DNA of 64,000 bases from the NCBI GenBank assembly GCA_965227095.1, contig CBDDFL010000001.1:186001-250000 (forward strand), read 5' to 3'. The stretch's first letter is position 1; each line of letters begins with the position of its first letter. The DNA is from JANQMY01 sp965227095. Its GTDB lineage: Bacteria; Pseudomonadota; Alphaproteobacteria; JANQMY01. The position numbers were made by a program, and so were the translations under genes. Under the pieces are notes generated by a model. That model saw only the letters and a program-made list of their open reading frames with translations. It ran no database searches and was not told where the DNA came from. Positions 25,004 through 33,692 of this stretch are shown here, piece by piece.

Positions 25004-25399
25004 TCAATTGTGAGTGGCGCGCGGCGATCCATCCTTCATTCTGAGAAAATGCGATGGACACTGCCGGCAATCGCTACTACCGAAATGGGGGATGGGCACG
25101 GTGTAGTCACCCGACGCCAGCAGTTCCGAGATGAGGTCGCATTCCTGACCACCAGGAAATAAATCCGCCGTCACCTCCGCCGCTTGGATGGTCACATGAT
25201 CCACATGCCAATGGGGTGTCTTGGTTTTTTCTATGTGGCGCCGAACGCGCGCGTCCAACCCGCCGGGCCCATAGGCATTGCCCGCATAGACATAGGTGCC
25301 AGGCGCCAAAACGCCGCGGATCGCTCCACGGCGCAGGGAAAGTTTCAAGGGCGTATCGAGACGAATGCGCAGCAAGTACGCGCCTGTCTCGGCAGACAC
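25004..25399 (-). CDS. DUF123 GIY-YIG-like nuclease family protein
   Basis: The 131-residue protein fits DUF123 (PF01986): GAYLLRIRL at the start, APGTYVYAGNAYGPGGLDARVRRHI as the GIY-YIG-like core, HWHVDHV, and the closing SSDCRQCPSHFLRM cysteine pair. The family is related to GIY-YIG nucleases and occurs as a stand-alone protein or fused to endonuclease III. Its biochemical role is unproven. It starts with GTG 3 bases after the sdhB stop, so it rides at the end of the sdh transcript. Confidence 0.8.
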   Translation of the reverse strand: MSAETGAYLLRIRLDTPLKLSLRRGAIRGVLAPGTYVYAGNAYGPGGLDARVRRHIEKTKTPHWHVDHVTIQAAEVTADLFPGGQECDLISELLASGDYTVPIPHFGSSDCRQCPSHFLRMKDGSPRATHN

Positions 25400-25402
25400 C
25401 TA

Positions 25403-26197
25403 TTAAACCGTCCGCTCCACCATCATCTTTTTGATTTCGGCGATGGCTTTAGCGGGGTTCAAGCCTTTCGGGCAGGTTTGCGCACAGTTCATAATGGTGT
25501 GGCAGCGATAGAGCCGGAAAGGATCTTCCAAATTATCCAACCGCTCGCCCGTCGATTCATCGCGGCTGTCCGCCAGCCAGCGATAGGCTTGCAGCAGCGC
25601 CGCCGGGCCTAGATAGCGGTCCGGGTTCCACCAATAGCTGGGGCAGGACGTGGAACAGCACGCACACAGAATACATTCGTAGAGGCCGTCCAGCTTTTCG
25701 CGGTCGTCCTGGCTTTGCTTCCATTCTTTTTCCGGCTGCGGCGTGGTGTTGTGCAGCCAGGGTTCAATAGACGCGTACTGAGCATAGAAATTGGTGAGGT
25801 CGCCCACCAAATCTTTCACCACTTGCAACGATGGCAACGGATAGATTTTTACCGTGCCGCTCACTTCGTCAATGCCTTTGGTACAGGCCAGCGTGTTCTT
25901 GCCATCGATATTCATGGCGCAGGACCCGCACACCCCTTCCCGGCAGGACCGGCGGAAGGTCAGCGAGGGGTCGATTTCATTTTTGATCTTGATCAGCGCG
26001 TCCAACACCATGGGCCCGCATTCGTCCATATTCACCACATAGGTGTCGATGGTGGGGTTTTTGTCGTCGTCCGGGCTCCAGCGGTAGATCCGAAATTTCT
26101 TCGTGCGTTTCGGCTTCTTCCCGTCCGCGGTCTTTTGGGCAGGCCACTTCTTGCCCTCTTTCATGGTGCTGTTTTTTGGCAGTGTTAACTCAACCAT
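25403..26197 (-). CDS. sdhB: Succinate dehydrogenase iron-sulfur subunit
   Basis: SdhB passes electrons from SdhA through three iron-sulfur clusters to the membrane quinone site. The 264-residue protein has the [2Fe-2S] motif CREGVCGSCAMNIDG with a further Cys in NTLACTK, then CILCACCSTSCPSYWW and CHTIMNCAQTCPKGLNP for the [4Fe-4S] and [3Fe-4S] clusters. A lysine-rich N-terminal extension is usual in Alphaproteobacteria. It ends the sdhCDAB cluster. Confidence 0.97.
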   Translation of the reverse strand: MVELTLPKNSTMKEGKKWPAQKTADGKKPKRTKKFRIYRWSPDDDKNPTIDTYVVNMDECGPMVLDALIKIKNEIDPSLTFRRSCREGVCGSCAMNIDGKNTLACTKGIDEVSGTVKIYPLPSLQVVKDLVGDLTNFYAQYASIEPWLHNTTPQPEKEWKQSQDDREKLDGLYECILCACCSTSCPSYWWNPDRYLGPAALLQAYRWLADSRDESTGERLDNLEDPFRLYRCHTIMNCAQTCPKGLNPAKAIAEIKKMMVERTV

Positions 26198-26244
26198 GTG
26201 TCAGTGCCTTTTGGTCAATTCTCAAATCTTTACGCGCTTGATGA

Positions 26245-28032
26245 TCAGTACACCCGCGCTTTCGGCGCGATGTATTGGATGTCATTACTCATGGTGTAAT
26301 TGTGCACCGGACGGTAATCGATGGTCACATCGCCTTTCTCGGTATCGATCCAGGCAAGGGTGTGCTTCATCCATTCTTCGTCGTCGCGGTCGGGGAAGTC
26401 TTCCCGCGCATGGGCGCCCCGGCTTTCTTTGCGGTTCACGGCGGAATTCACGGTCACGACCGCCTGGCTGATCAGGTTGTCGAATTCCAGCGTTTCCATG
26501 AGGTCGGAATTCCAGATCATGCTGTCGTCGGACACGTTGATATCCGGCATGCCGGCGAACACATCGGCGATCAGTTTGGTGCCTTCTTCCAGCACGTCGC
26601 CGGTGCGGAACACCGCGCAATTGTTTTGCATGACTTCCTGCATGCGGTCGCGCAGGACCGCCGTCGGCGTATCGCCTTTCGCATAGCGGAATTTGTCAAG
26701 GCGCGCCAAGGAATCCTGACCCGCATCTTTTGCAAGGTCCGGCTGTCCTTCGGCTGCGTCCAATTTTTCCGCAACCCGCAAGCCCGCCGCGCGGCCAAAC
26801 ACCACCAAGTCGATGAGCGAGTTCGAGCCCAACCGGTTCGCGCCGTGGACGGACACACAGGCCGCTTCGCCGATGGCCATGAGGCCCGGCACCACACTGT
26901 CCGGATCGCCGTCCACCTTGGTCAGCACTTCGCCGTGATAATTGGTGGGAATGCCGCCCATATTGTAGTGCACGGTCGGCAGCACCGGGATCGGTTCCTT
27001 GGTAACGTCCACGCCCGCAAAAATGCGCGCGCTTTCCGAAATGCCCGGCAGACGTTCGGCCAGCACTTTCGGGTCCAAATGATCCAGATGCAGATAGATA
27101 TGGTCTTTCTTCGGCCCCACACCCCGGCCTTCGCGGATTTCGATGGTCATGGAGCGGGACACCACATCGCGCGAGGCCAAATCCTTCGCCGACGGGGCAT
27201 AGCGTTCCATGAAGCGTTCGCCTTCGGAATTGACGAGATAGCCGCCTTCCCCGCGCGACCCTTCGGTGATCAACACGCCGGCGCCGTAAATGCCGGTCGG
27301 ATGGAACTGCACGAATTCCATGTCTTGCAAGGGCAACCCGGCGCGCAGCACCATGGCATTGCCGTCGCCCGTGCAGGTATGCGCGGACGTGCACGAGAAA
27401 TAAGCCCGGCCATAGCCGCCGGTCGCCAAAATGGTGCGCTTTGCGCGGAAGCGGTGGATGGAGCCATCGTCCAAGCACCAGGCCATGACGCCGCGGCATT
27501 CGCCTTCTTCCATGATCAGATCAAGGACGAAATATTCGATGTAGAATTCCGCGTTGTAGCGCAGGCTTTGACCGTAGAGCGTGTGCAGAATGGCGTGGCC
27601 GGTACGGTCGGCGGCGGCGCAGGTGCGCTGCACAATGCCTTCGCCGAAATTGGACGTCATGCCGCCAAAGGCGCGCTGATATATCTTGCCTTCTTCAGTC
27701 CGGCTGAAGGGCACGCCGAAATGTTCCAGTTCGTACACGGATTCCGGCGCGTTGCGGCAGAGATATTCAATGGAATCCTGGTCGCCCAGCCAGTCCGACC
27801 CCTTCACGGTGTCGTACATGTGCCAGCGCCAATCATCTTCCATCATGTTCCCAAGGGCCGCGGAAATGCCGCCCTGGGCAGCCACCGTGTGACTGCGGGT
27901 GGGGAACACTTTGGTGATGTTCGCCGTGCGTAACCCTGCTTGTGCGGCGCCCAGTGTGGCGCGCAATCCGGCGCCCCCGGCGCCAACGACCACCACATCA
28001 AACGTGTGGTCAACAATGTCATACGCTGTCAT
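26245..28032 (-). CDS. sdhA: Succinate dehydrogenase flavoprotein subunit
   Basis: SdhA oxidises succinate to fumarate with covalently bound FAD. The 595-residue protein shows the dinucleotide-binding VVVVGAGGAGLRATLG, the flavin-linking His in TRSHTVAAQGG, substrate-site residues in FHPTGIYGAGVLITEGSRGEGG, HYNMGGIPTN, and the C-terminal DYRPVH. Length and order are typical. The gene lies 8 bases from sdhD and 47 from sdhB. Confidence 0.98.
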   Translation of the reverse strand: MTAYDIVDHTFDVVVVGAGGAGLRATLGAAQAGLRTANITKVFPTRSHTVAAQGGISAALGNMMEDDWRWHMYDTVKGSDWLGDQDSIEYLCRNAPESVYELEHFGVPFSRTEEGKIYQRAFGGMTSNFGEGIVQRTCAAADRTGHAILHTLYGQSLRYNAEFYIEYFVLDLIMEEGECRGVMAWCLDDGSIHRFRAKRTILATGGYGRAYFSCTSAHTCTGDGNAMVLRAGLPLQDMEFVQFHPTGIYGAGVLITEGSRGEGGYLVNSEGERFMERYAPSAKDLASRDVVSRSMTIEIREGRGVGPKKDHIYLHLDHLDPKVLAERLPGISESARIFAGVDVTKEPIPVLPTVHYNMGGIPTNYHGEVLTKVDGDPDSVVPGLMAIGEAACVSVHGANRLGSNSLIDLVVFGRAAGLRVAEKLDAAEGQPDLAKDAGQDSLARLDKFRYAKGDTPTAVLRDRMQEVMQNNCAVFRTGDVLEEGTKLIADVFAGMPDINVSDDSMIWNSDLMETLEFDNLISQAVVTVNSAVNRKESRGAHAREDFPDRDDEEWMKHTLAWIDTEKGDVTIDYRPVHNYTMSNDIQYIAPKARVY

Positions 28033-28040
28033 CTAATTCC

Positions 28041-28421
28041 TCATCCGGCAAAACTAAGCTTCAAAACCGCATAAACGCAGGCAAGCCCGATGGCCACCGC
28101 GAAAAAATTGTTGAGCATCAACAACGCGATTTTTGAGCCTTCTTTTGAAATGTAGTCCTCGATCACCACCTGCAAACCGAGCTTCATGTGGTAAAAGCCC
28201 GCACCTATCAGCAACAGTGTGGGGATGGCGACCAGAGGTTGGGCAAGGGCTGCGGATGCCGTTGCGTAATCGGCGCCCACCAGGCTGACCGCATTGATTA
28301 AGAACCAAATGACCAGCGGCACCAAGGCAACGCCTGTCATGCGTTGCTGCCAGAAATGGCCGGTGCCTTCCTTCGCGGAACCAAGACCGCGGACTTGTCC
28401 AAGAGGTGTGCGTAAGCTCAT
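28041..28421 (-). CDS. sdhD: Succinate dehydrogenase membrane anchor subunit D
   Basis: This 126-residue protein has three transmembrane helices. The N-terminus LRTPLGQVRGLGSAKEGTGHFWQQRMTG is diagnostic of alphaproteobacterial SdhD. The haem-ligand histidine is probably in GFYHMKLGLQVVIEDY. I chose the ATG at 28421; a TTG immediately before it would add one residue. Only 3 bases separate it from the sdhC stop. Confidence 0.93.
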   Translation of the reverse strand: MSLRTPLGQVRGLGSAKEGTGHFWQQRMTGVALVPLVIWFLINAVSLVGADYATASAALAQPLVAIPTLLLIGAGFYHMKLGLQVVIEDYISKEGSKIALLMLNNFFAVAIGLACVYAVLKLSFAG

Positions 28422-28424
28422 CAA

Positions 28425-28841
28425 TCAGCCTCCGATCAAGCCGTAACCGGCCGCCCAAATAAGTACCGTCACGACGATGGCGCTTAACACCACCGTCCAG
28501 CCGGTGAGAGACGCGGTGCCGGGCGCGAAGCCATAGCCCACATCCCAATAGAGGTGCCGAATGCCGTTCAGCATGTGATAGGTGATGGTCAGCGTGTACA
28601 TGAAGAGCACGAAGCGGCCCAACAGGCTGCCGGCGACGTCTTGGAACACGGCATAGGCCTCTGGTCCGGACGCCAAGGCGATCAGCCACCACGCCAGTAT
28701 AAGGGTGCCGATATACAGACCCACCCCCGTGACCCGGTGCATGATGGAGGTGAACATGGTGATTTCCCACCGGTACACCTGCAAGTGGGGCGATTTTGGG
28801 CGGTTTTCCGCGCCCACGCCGCTGGCTTTGGACTCAGCCAT
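28425..28841 (-). CDS. sdhC: Succinate dehydrogenase cytochrome b556 subunit
   Basis: The product has about 138 residues and three transmembrane helices. RPKSPHLQVYRWEITMFTSIMHRVTG is the SdhC signature with quinone-site Ser and Arg, and TYHMLNGIRHLYWD carries the haem-ligand His. The start at 28841 follows GGGGATC; an ATG 12 bases further upstream (28853) is possible. It is first in the sdhCDAB operon, so the promoter should lie in the roughly 200 bases upstream, where I see no clear operator. Confidence 0.92.
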   Translation of the reverse strand: MAESKASGVGAENRPKSPHLQVYRWEITMFTSIMHRVTGVGLYIGTLILAWWLIALASGPEAYAVFQDVAGSLLGRFVLFMYTLTITYHMLNGIRHLYWDVGYGFAPGTASLTGWTVVLSAIVVTVLIWAAGYGLIGG

Positions 28842-29054
28842 AAAGATCCCCATAAATGATGTCGGCCGCTTAGAGCGAAACGGCCCGATTTGTCGATTCT
28901 TTCGTTGCTGACCTGGCTTTGGATCAGTGTGTGAGCAGTTTCATGCGCCGATTTGCGCCAAAATTCAAGATGATGTGCGGATTTCACGCGCCTTACGAGT
29001 GAAATAGGGCCTCAGCCGTCCGACAGGGGCGAATTTTTGCCGGATCGCTTAGGG

Positions 29055-29420
29055 CTATTCGCCCGGCAACAGCCCAAGCTCCCTCTGGTTTTTCTTGGAC
29101 AATCCGGACGCCACGATGGTGTGGGACTGTTGGATGTAGCCCTTCAGTTCCTTCTTGGTGAGCCCTGGTTTGCCATAGTTCTGGATCCATTTCATGCCGC
29201 GCGATGCAAGGTATGGGGCCGGCCGCAGCCCGGGCGCGTCCTTCAGCATTTCAAACGACAACGGGCTTGTTTTAAAGGTGAAGGCCGGCCGGTCGTCGGC
29301 CCAACCGCCAATGGCAAACACTTTGCCGCCCACCTTCCACACATGGGACCCGCCCCATTGGACCACATAGGTGGTGGCGGGCAGCTTGTCGCAGAACGCG
29401 TTGAATTCGTCGTAGGTCAT
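29055..29420 (-). CDS. MmcQ/YjbR family protein
   Basis: The 121-residue protein fits the YjbR fold (PF04237): MTYDEFNAFCDKLPATTYVVQWGGSHVWKVGGKVFAI at the start, FKTSPLSFEMLKDAPGLRPAPYLA in the middle and a C-terminal helical hairpin (LTKKELKGYIQQSHTIVASGL). These CyaY-like-fold proteins are called DNA-binding but the function is not firmly known. The gene stands alone between sdhC and the MAPEG gene. Confidence 0.85.
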   Translation of the reverse strand: MTYDEFNAFCDKLPATTYVVQWGGSHVWKVGGKVFAIGGWADDRPAFTFKTSPLSFEMLKDAPGLRPAPYLASRGMKWIQNYGKPGLTKKELKGYIQQSHTIVASGLSKKNQRELGLLPGE

Positions 29421-29445
29421 TTTTTGAGGCGTTGAAGCTATTCAA

Positions 29446-29838
29446 TCAAAGTGTCATCCCTGCGAACGCCAAAAGGCACAAGATCGATGCGGTGCCGATC
29501 ATGATGAAAGTCAGCAATGTGCCCCAGAAGCGGCCAAAAGAATTATTTGCCGTAAACGACAACGCCCAACCGTGCAGCATACGCGCCACCACGAGCACAC
29601 TTCCTAACGCATGAAGAAGCAGATCCGATATCTGTGCCGTTTCCAGCGCGAACAACAGAATGAGGGCAATGGGGGCATATTCCGTCAAATTGCCTTGGGC
29701 GCGAATGCGGCGCTGTAATTGCTCATTCCCGCCATCCCCGAGGCTGGTGCCCCCGCCCCGGCGCAGCGCGATCACACGCATCGACAGAATGACCAACCAA
29801 AGGCCCAAGATCCCGGCATAAATCGTCACAACAGACAT
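29446..29838 (-). CDS. MAPEG family membrane protein
   Basis: The 130-residue protein has four hydrophobic segments. The conserved MAPEG loop reads RRIRAQGNLTEYAPIALILL, with Arg, Asn and Glu at the glutathione-site positions, and HGWALSF follows helix 3. Bacterial MAPEG proteins are relatives of microsomal glutathione transferases and may conjugate or reduce hydrophobic electrophiles at the inner membrane. Confidence 0.85.
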   Translation of the reverse strand: MSVVTIYAGILGLWLVILSMRVIALRRGGGTSLGDGGNEQLQRRIRAQGNLTEYAPIALILLFALETAQISDLLLHALGSVLVVARMLHGWALSFTANNSFGRFWGTLLTFIMIGTASILCLLAFAGMTL

Positions 29839-29908
29839 GGCGTTTCCCTAACATGTGTTTCTCTTTCACCTGTCAGGGTACCACATCGTGCGCCGCAGCG
29901 GCGCCCGC

Positions 29909-30940
29909 TTAGAAGCTGTATCTGAGCGACAGAATGCCTTTGGTTTCTTTTTCCGACACCAGCGTGACGCCACCGGTGGAGATCATGGCATCGGAATGAT
30001 TGACGCCAAGGTTCAGCGACAGCCCACGGGCAATGTCGTATTGCGCCCCGAATGCCGCCGACACTTCTGTGTCGCCGTCCACATCGCCATAATGCCCTTC
30101 CGCGGAAAGTGTCAGTGCACCAACTTTATGACGCGCCCCGATCGACGCGAACCACCGTTCCGCGTCCACCGCCGATGACGACAAATCTTCGAAGCCGAGG
30201 CCCAAATCGAACAGGCTGCTGCCGTAAATGAACTCACCCACAAGGCCAACACCATGGGTATCGAATTGGGTCGTTAGATCGGCAGAGGTGAATTCAGCGT
30301 TCGTATAGCGCACCGTTAAACGATAATCCTTATTGCCGATCGGCCGCGACCAAGACCCGCCGAGGTCAAAATTTCCCTCTTCATCCACAACGGCGCTGAG
30401 CAGCGCCGGGCCGTAGCGGCCCACATAGGCCCCGCCCAGATCGTCAAACCCGCCATACATATCGTCAAAGGATAGCGCGCCATTGCCCACACCGCGCAAC
30501 CGCCGCGTTTCTTCCCGCACGACACCGTTCACATTGCCGCCCAACACAGTGCCCCAGACACCGCCAATGAACCCGGCAACATTGTCTGTATACCCTGCGT
30601 CGAAACTGCCTTGATCGGTTTCATACTGTCCGAAATAGGCCACGCCCACGGTCCAGCGATTATCGAGTTGGGTCTCTGCACTCACCTGGTAATTGCCGAT
30701 GAAGCCGATATCAAAATCATCGTCGTTTTCGAAATCGAGCGACAGAGGCATGTCCAGCAAACCGGTAAGGGACAGGGTGACATCGCCGATTTCCGTAGCC
30801 AAAGGCTCTTCCAGCGAGGCCAAGGAATCGTAATTAAGCGACACACCATTCGCGACAGCCGGCGCAGTCAGAAACAATGCCGACGCGCTTGCAAGCGCGG
30901 TGGTCGTTTTGAAAAACGTTTTTGGTGAACGATACGCCAT
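29909..30940 (-). CDS. Outer-membrane porin
   Basis: The 343-residue protein has a signal peptide ending near TAPAVANG and a mature part made of alternating amphipathic strands (for example VSAETQLDNRWTVGVAYFGQY), ending in ILSLRYSF, the terminal Phe recognised by the Bam complex. Acidic residues cluster in DFENDDDFDIGF, perhaps a surface or eyelet loop. The start at 30940 follows AAGGGTTG and lies 4 bases after the preceding gene, so the porin is co-expressed with the haloperoxidase-like lipoprotein. Confidence 0.8.
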   Translation of the reverse strand: MAYRSPKTFFKTTTALASASALFLTAPAVANGVSLNYDSLASLEEPLATEIGDVTLSLTGLLDMPLSLDFENDDDFDIGFIGNYQVSAETQLDNRWTVGVAYFGQYETDQGSFDAGYTDNVAGFIGGVWGTVLGGNVNGVVREETRRLRGVGNGALSFDDMYGGFDDLGGAYVGRYGPALLSAVVDEEGNFDLGGSWSRPIGNKDYRLTVRYTNAEFTSADLTTQFDTHGVGLVGEFIYGSSLFDLGLGFEDLSSSAVDAERWFASIGARHKVGALTLSAEGHYGDVDGDTEVSAAFGAQYDIARGLSLNLGVNHSDAMISTGGVTLVSEKETKGILSLRYSF

Positions 30941-30944
30941 GACA

Positions 30945-32321
30945 TCAACCCTTTTTGGGAAACGTTTTTTCGAAGGCTTGGCGCGCAATCGCGGTGCCGG
31001 CCTTCATCGCCGCCGTGTGATCGGCTTCCCAATGGACGCCGCCATAGAGCCTGCTGAGACCGTTTTCGTCGGCGGCTTGGCTTAAGCTGGTCCAGCTCCG
31101 CCGTCGCCCTGTCAGTTGCGGCCACAACACTTGATCGGGAGATTCATGAGAGAACGAAACATTATCCGTCCCAAGAGCAAGCCTGGTAATCTCAACACCC
31201 GCCGCGCCAAACGTGGAATGGCCTGACGTATAAGCCGGGAATTCTGGGGTCGGAATGTAGCTGCGCCAATTGCGCTGACGCTCCACCCGCGGATCCGAAT
31301 TACCGAACGCGGCGGCGCGATGCTTAATGGCCGTTTCCGGACGGATCACGTCGTAGGTGTATTTATTGTCCCACGCATTGATGGACGCATCCGCTTGCGT
31401 CATGCCCAGCAAAGCAAAGATGCGGGCAAGCTCGATGAAGCTCAAGCCGCGGTCTTGCAACACCTGAATGGCGATAAACACGAAATGGCCGGGGGGCGTG
31501 ATGCCCCATGGGCCATCTTCCCAAAACAGGGCGATTTCCGATTGATCCGCCGTACGGATCGTACTGTCCGCTCCGCCTAGACGGCGAATGGTATCGAATT
31601 CCTCCGCGAATTCCGGGCTTGCCGGATCATAAAACGGGTCCGACCGGAACTGCGCACCGCTGGTCATGGTCCACGGCTTGATCTTGCCTTGCCCGGGGAA
31701 CAGAGGCCGCGCAAACGTGTCGAACGCAGGCCCGGGGGTCGCGCTGTAAAACGGCCCGGTGGGCGTCCACCGCAAGGCATCTTGCCGGCGTTCATACCGG
31801 CCAAGGTAAAAGTTCGCCTCGCTTGGTTCAGAACCATCATCGGTTCGCATACTGACCACATGATGGCCGACGCGCCGCCCCCAAGCCACCGCCTGAGATT
31901 TCGCATCGCTGTCGGGGAAGCGTTTCAAGAACTGATGCCGTTCAATGGCGAAAGGTTGTTGAAAGGCTTCCGCCGCCGCATAGCCGAATGCCACGCCATA
32001 GGCAATTTCAGGATCGGCGCCCGATGGACCCACGCCAACGCCAAACGGATCCGCATAGGTCTGCGTGATCCCGTTCGCCGCCAGGAAGCCCGCCGCCATG
32101 GGCAAAGACAAATTATACGCCGCCCGAGGGGGCGGAACACGCTGATCGCGTATCTGCTGGAGGGCCGCATCCGTCCAATGAAAAACCGTGTTCTGGTTCT
32201 TAGGATCAAGAATAGGGGTCAAATAGGATGTGGAACTTCCAAACCGGCTCACACACCCGGACAAAGCTAAGGCCGACGCTGCCCCAGCCCCCGCGAGGAC
32301 GCTTCTTCTGGTAAGACGCAC
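30945..32321 (-). CDS. Vanadium-dependent haloperoxidase-like lipoprotein (PAP2 superfamily)
   Basis: The 458-residue product begins with a twin-arginine stretch RLTRRSVLAGAG and lipobox LSGC, so a Tat-exported lipoprotein is likely. The C-terminal half keeps the vanadate/phosphate pocket: KYTYDVIRPE (Lys and Arg), PAYTSGHSTFGAAG (Ser-Gly-His) and SRLYGGVHWEAD (Arg and His). Many such proteins are haloperoxidases; others are acid phosphatases, and the halide-site residues cannot be judged by eye. It forms a tight operon with the downstream porin. Confidence 0.85.
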   Translation of the reverse strand: MRLTRRSVLAGAGAASALALSGCVSRFGSSTSYLTPILDPKNQNTVFHWTDAALQQIRDQRVPPPRAAYNLSLPMAAGFLAANGITQTYADPFGVGVGPSGADPEIAYGVAFGYAAAEAFQQPFAIERHQFLKRFPDSDAKSQAVAWGRRVGHHVVSMRTDDGSEPSEANFYLGRYERRQDALRWTPTGPFYSATPGPAFDTFARPLFPGQGKIKPWTMTSGAQFRSDPFYDPASPEFAEEFDTIRRLGGADSTIRTADQSEIALFWEDGPWGITPPGHFVFIAIQVLQDRGLSFIELARIFALLGMTQADASINAWDNKYTYDVIRPETAIKHRAAAFGNSDPRVERQRNWRSYIPTPEFPAYTSGHSTFGAAGVEITRLALGTDNVSFSHESPDQVLWPQLTGRRRSWTSLSQAADENGLSRLYGGVHWEADHTAAMKAGTAIARQAFEKTFPKKG

Positions 32322-32369
32322 AGATAACCTCCCTCATTCAACTCGGGCTAGACTATAGGAACTGTACCC

Positions 32370-32383
32370 TCACGAAATCGTGA
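32370..32383. promoter_or_regulatory. Short palindrome in the divergent haloperoxidase/SRPBCC promoter region
   Basis: TCACGA-AA-TCGTGA, 6-base arms, is centred about 55 bases from the haloperoxidase start and 90 from the SRPBCC start. A weaker dyad GGTTA-N8-TAACC lies at 32434-32451. Either could be an operator shared by the divergent transcripts. Confidence 0.35.
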
Positions 32384-32467
32384 ACACTATTCTCAATTGG
32401 TCCCAATGTGTATCAAGGATGACAAAAACCGCCTGGTTACGGGCTGTTAACCATAAAAGGAGGCATT

Positions 32468-32923
32468 GTGGCCGCCCGCGTAGAAGTCACCGCGCTGTAC
32501 GATGCAGATCCGGATGCAACCTTTGCCGCCGCCCTCAATTTCGATGAGTTGATAGAGGCCATGTCCGGCCTTGCGGTGTATGAAGGGCTTGATCCCGGCA
32601 CGGTTGCAGAGGAAGGCAAGACCTACAGGGTCGATGTCACGTTTTGGGGTCTTCTCAAAATGAAGGGTCACACCATGTTCGTGGAGACGCTGGATGTTCC
32701 CAATCGGGAACTGCAAAGCCGCGAAGGTGGAAATGGCATTGAGCGATGGGATCATAATCTGTCGGTGCATCCCGAAAACGGGAAAGCACGCTGGGTCGAC
32801 CGCATCGACATTGAGGCAGGTTGGCAAACGCCGTTCGTGGCGCGGTTTGCCCGCTTTGTGTATACGCGGCGGCACAAACACCGGAAAGCTTTGGACATAA
32901 CCCGGCGCATCACCACGGCATAA
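32468..32923 (+). CDS. SRPBCC-like polyketide-cyclase-fold protein
   Basis: The 151-residue protein starts with GTG after a very strong AAAGGAGG, which decides the start. The pattern of a first strand VEVTALYDADPDATFAAALNF, central strands with GNGIERWDHNLSVHP, and a long final helix FVARFARFVYTRRHKHRKAL suggests an SRPBCC fold for binding a hydrophobic ligand. It precedes the nitroreductase by 25 bases in the same direction and may share its transcript. The assignment is by pattern, not by clear family motifs. Confidence 0.65.
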   Translation: MAARVEVTALYDADPDATFAAALNFDELIEAMSGLAVYEGLDPGTVAEEGKTYRVDVTFWGLLKMKGHTMFVETLDVPNRELQSREGGNGIERWDHNLSVHPENGKARWVDRIDIEAGWQTPFVARFARFVYTRRHKHRKALDITRRITTA

Positions 32924-32948
32924 ACACATTCAGGAAATCGGAGCCACA

Positions 32949-33692
32949 ATGACCGACCGTTTCAACTTAGGCGACACAGACATAGCCCCCTCAAACATCG
33001 GGCTGCTGGAAGGTCTGTGTTCTACACGCGCCATCCGTCGTTATACGGATGACCCCGTCCCGGAAAACGTACTGCGTGATATCTTATTCGCGGCCACTCG
33101 CGGGCCTAGTGGATCGAACCGGCAACCCTTTCGCTTTTTGGTTTTGTCAGACAGCGATAAAGCGCGCGCTGCCAAGAAACTCATCGCAACGGGCGCCCAG
33201 AAACTGTGGGCGTTTAAACGCAAAAACGATCAGTACGATGAGGGGTCGGGCGCTAAGGCGGAGTCGCCCAAAGCCCGCATGGCGAATGTGATGCAAAGCT
33301 ATGTGGACAATTTCGAAAGGGTGCCGGTGCTGATCCTGCCGTGTCTGGTGCGCTATCGCGAACCGACGCCCATGGAAGGCGCGTCTCTATATCCCGCGGT
33401 CCAGAACCTTCTGCTCGCCGCGCGCGCTTTGGGCTATGGCGGTGTGATCACGGGGTTTCACGGCAGTGTGGACGCAGAGCTCAAGGAACTGCTGGGCATT
33501 CCGGAAGACGTATTCATTGGCTGCACCGTGACCTTGGGCAAACCCCAAGGCGGTCACGGCCCGGTGCGCAGGCGCCCCATGCGCGAATTGGTTTACAGTG
33601 ACACATGGGGAGAGGCCGCCGATTGGGCCATCGACCCGCCGGGCACGCGCTATACCAAAGCGGGCCCGCCACCGAAGAAAAACAGCGCTTAG
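32949..33692 (+). CDS. Nitroreductase family FMN protein
   Basis: The 247-residue protein has the family's FMN-binding start STRAIRRYTDDPVPENVL and ATRGPSGSNRQPFRFLVL, then PAVQNLLLAARALGYGGV and IPEDVFIGCTVTLGKPQGGHGPVRRRPM. Such enzymes reduce nitroaromatics, quinones or enones using NAD(P)H. It overlaps the convergent lyase gene by 4 bases. It is one of several small flavin or F420-type redox proteins in this window. Confidence 0.88.
   Translation: MTDRFNLGDTDIAPSNIGLLEGLCSTRAIRRYTDDPVPENVLRDILFAATRGPSGSNRQPFRFLVLSDSDKARAAKKLIATGAQKLWAFKRKNDQYDEGSGAKAESPKARMANVMQSYVDNFERVPVLILPCLVRYREPTPMEGASLYPAVQNLLLAARALGYGGVITGFHGSVDAELKELLGIPEDVFIGCTVTLGKPQGGHGPVRRRPMRELVYSDTWGEAADWAIDPPGTRYTKAGPPPKKNSA

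Noticed and set aside
26275..27933. 552-codon open frame on the plus strand
   Set aside because: It is antisense to sdhA, is His- and Arg-rich without any domain, and results from the third-position GC bias of the real gene.
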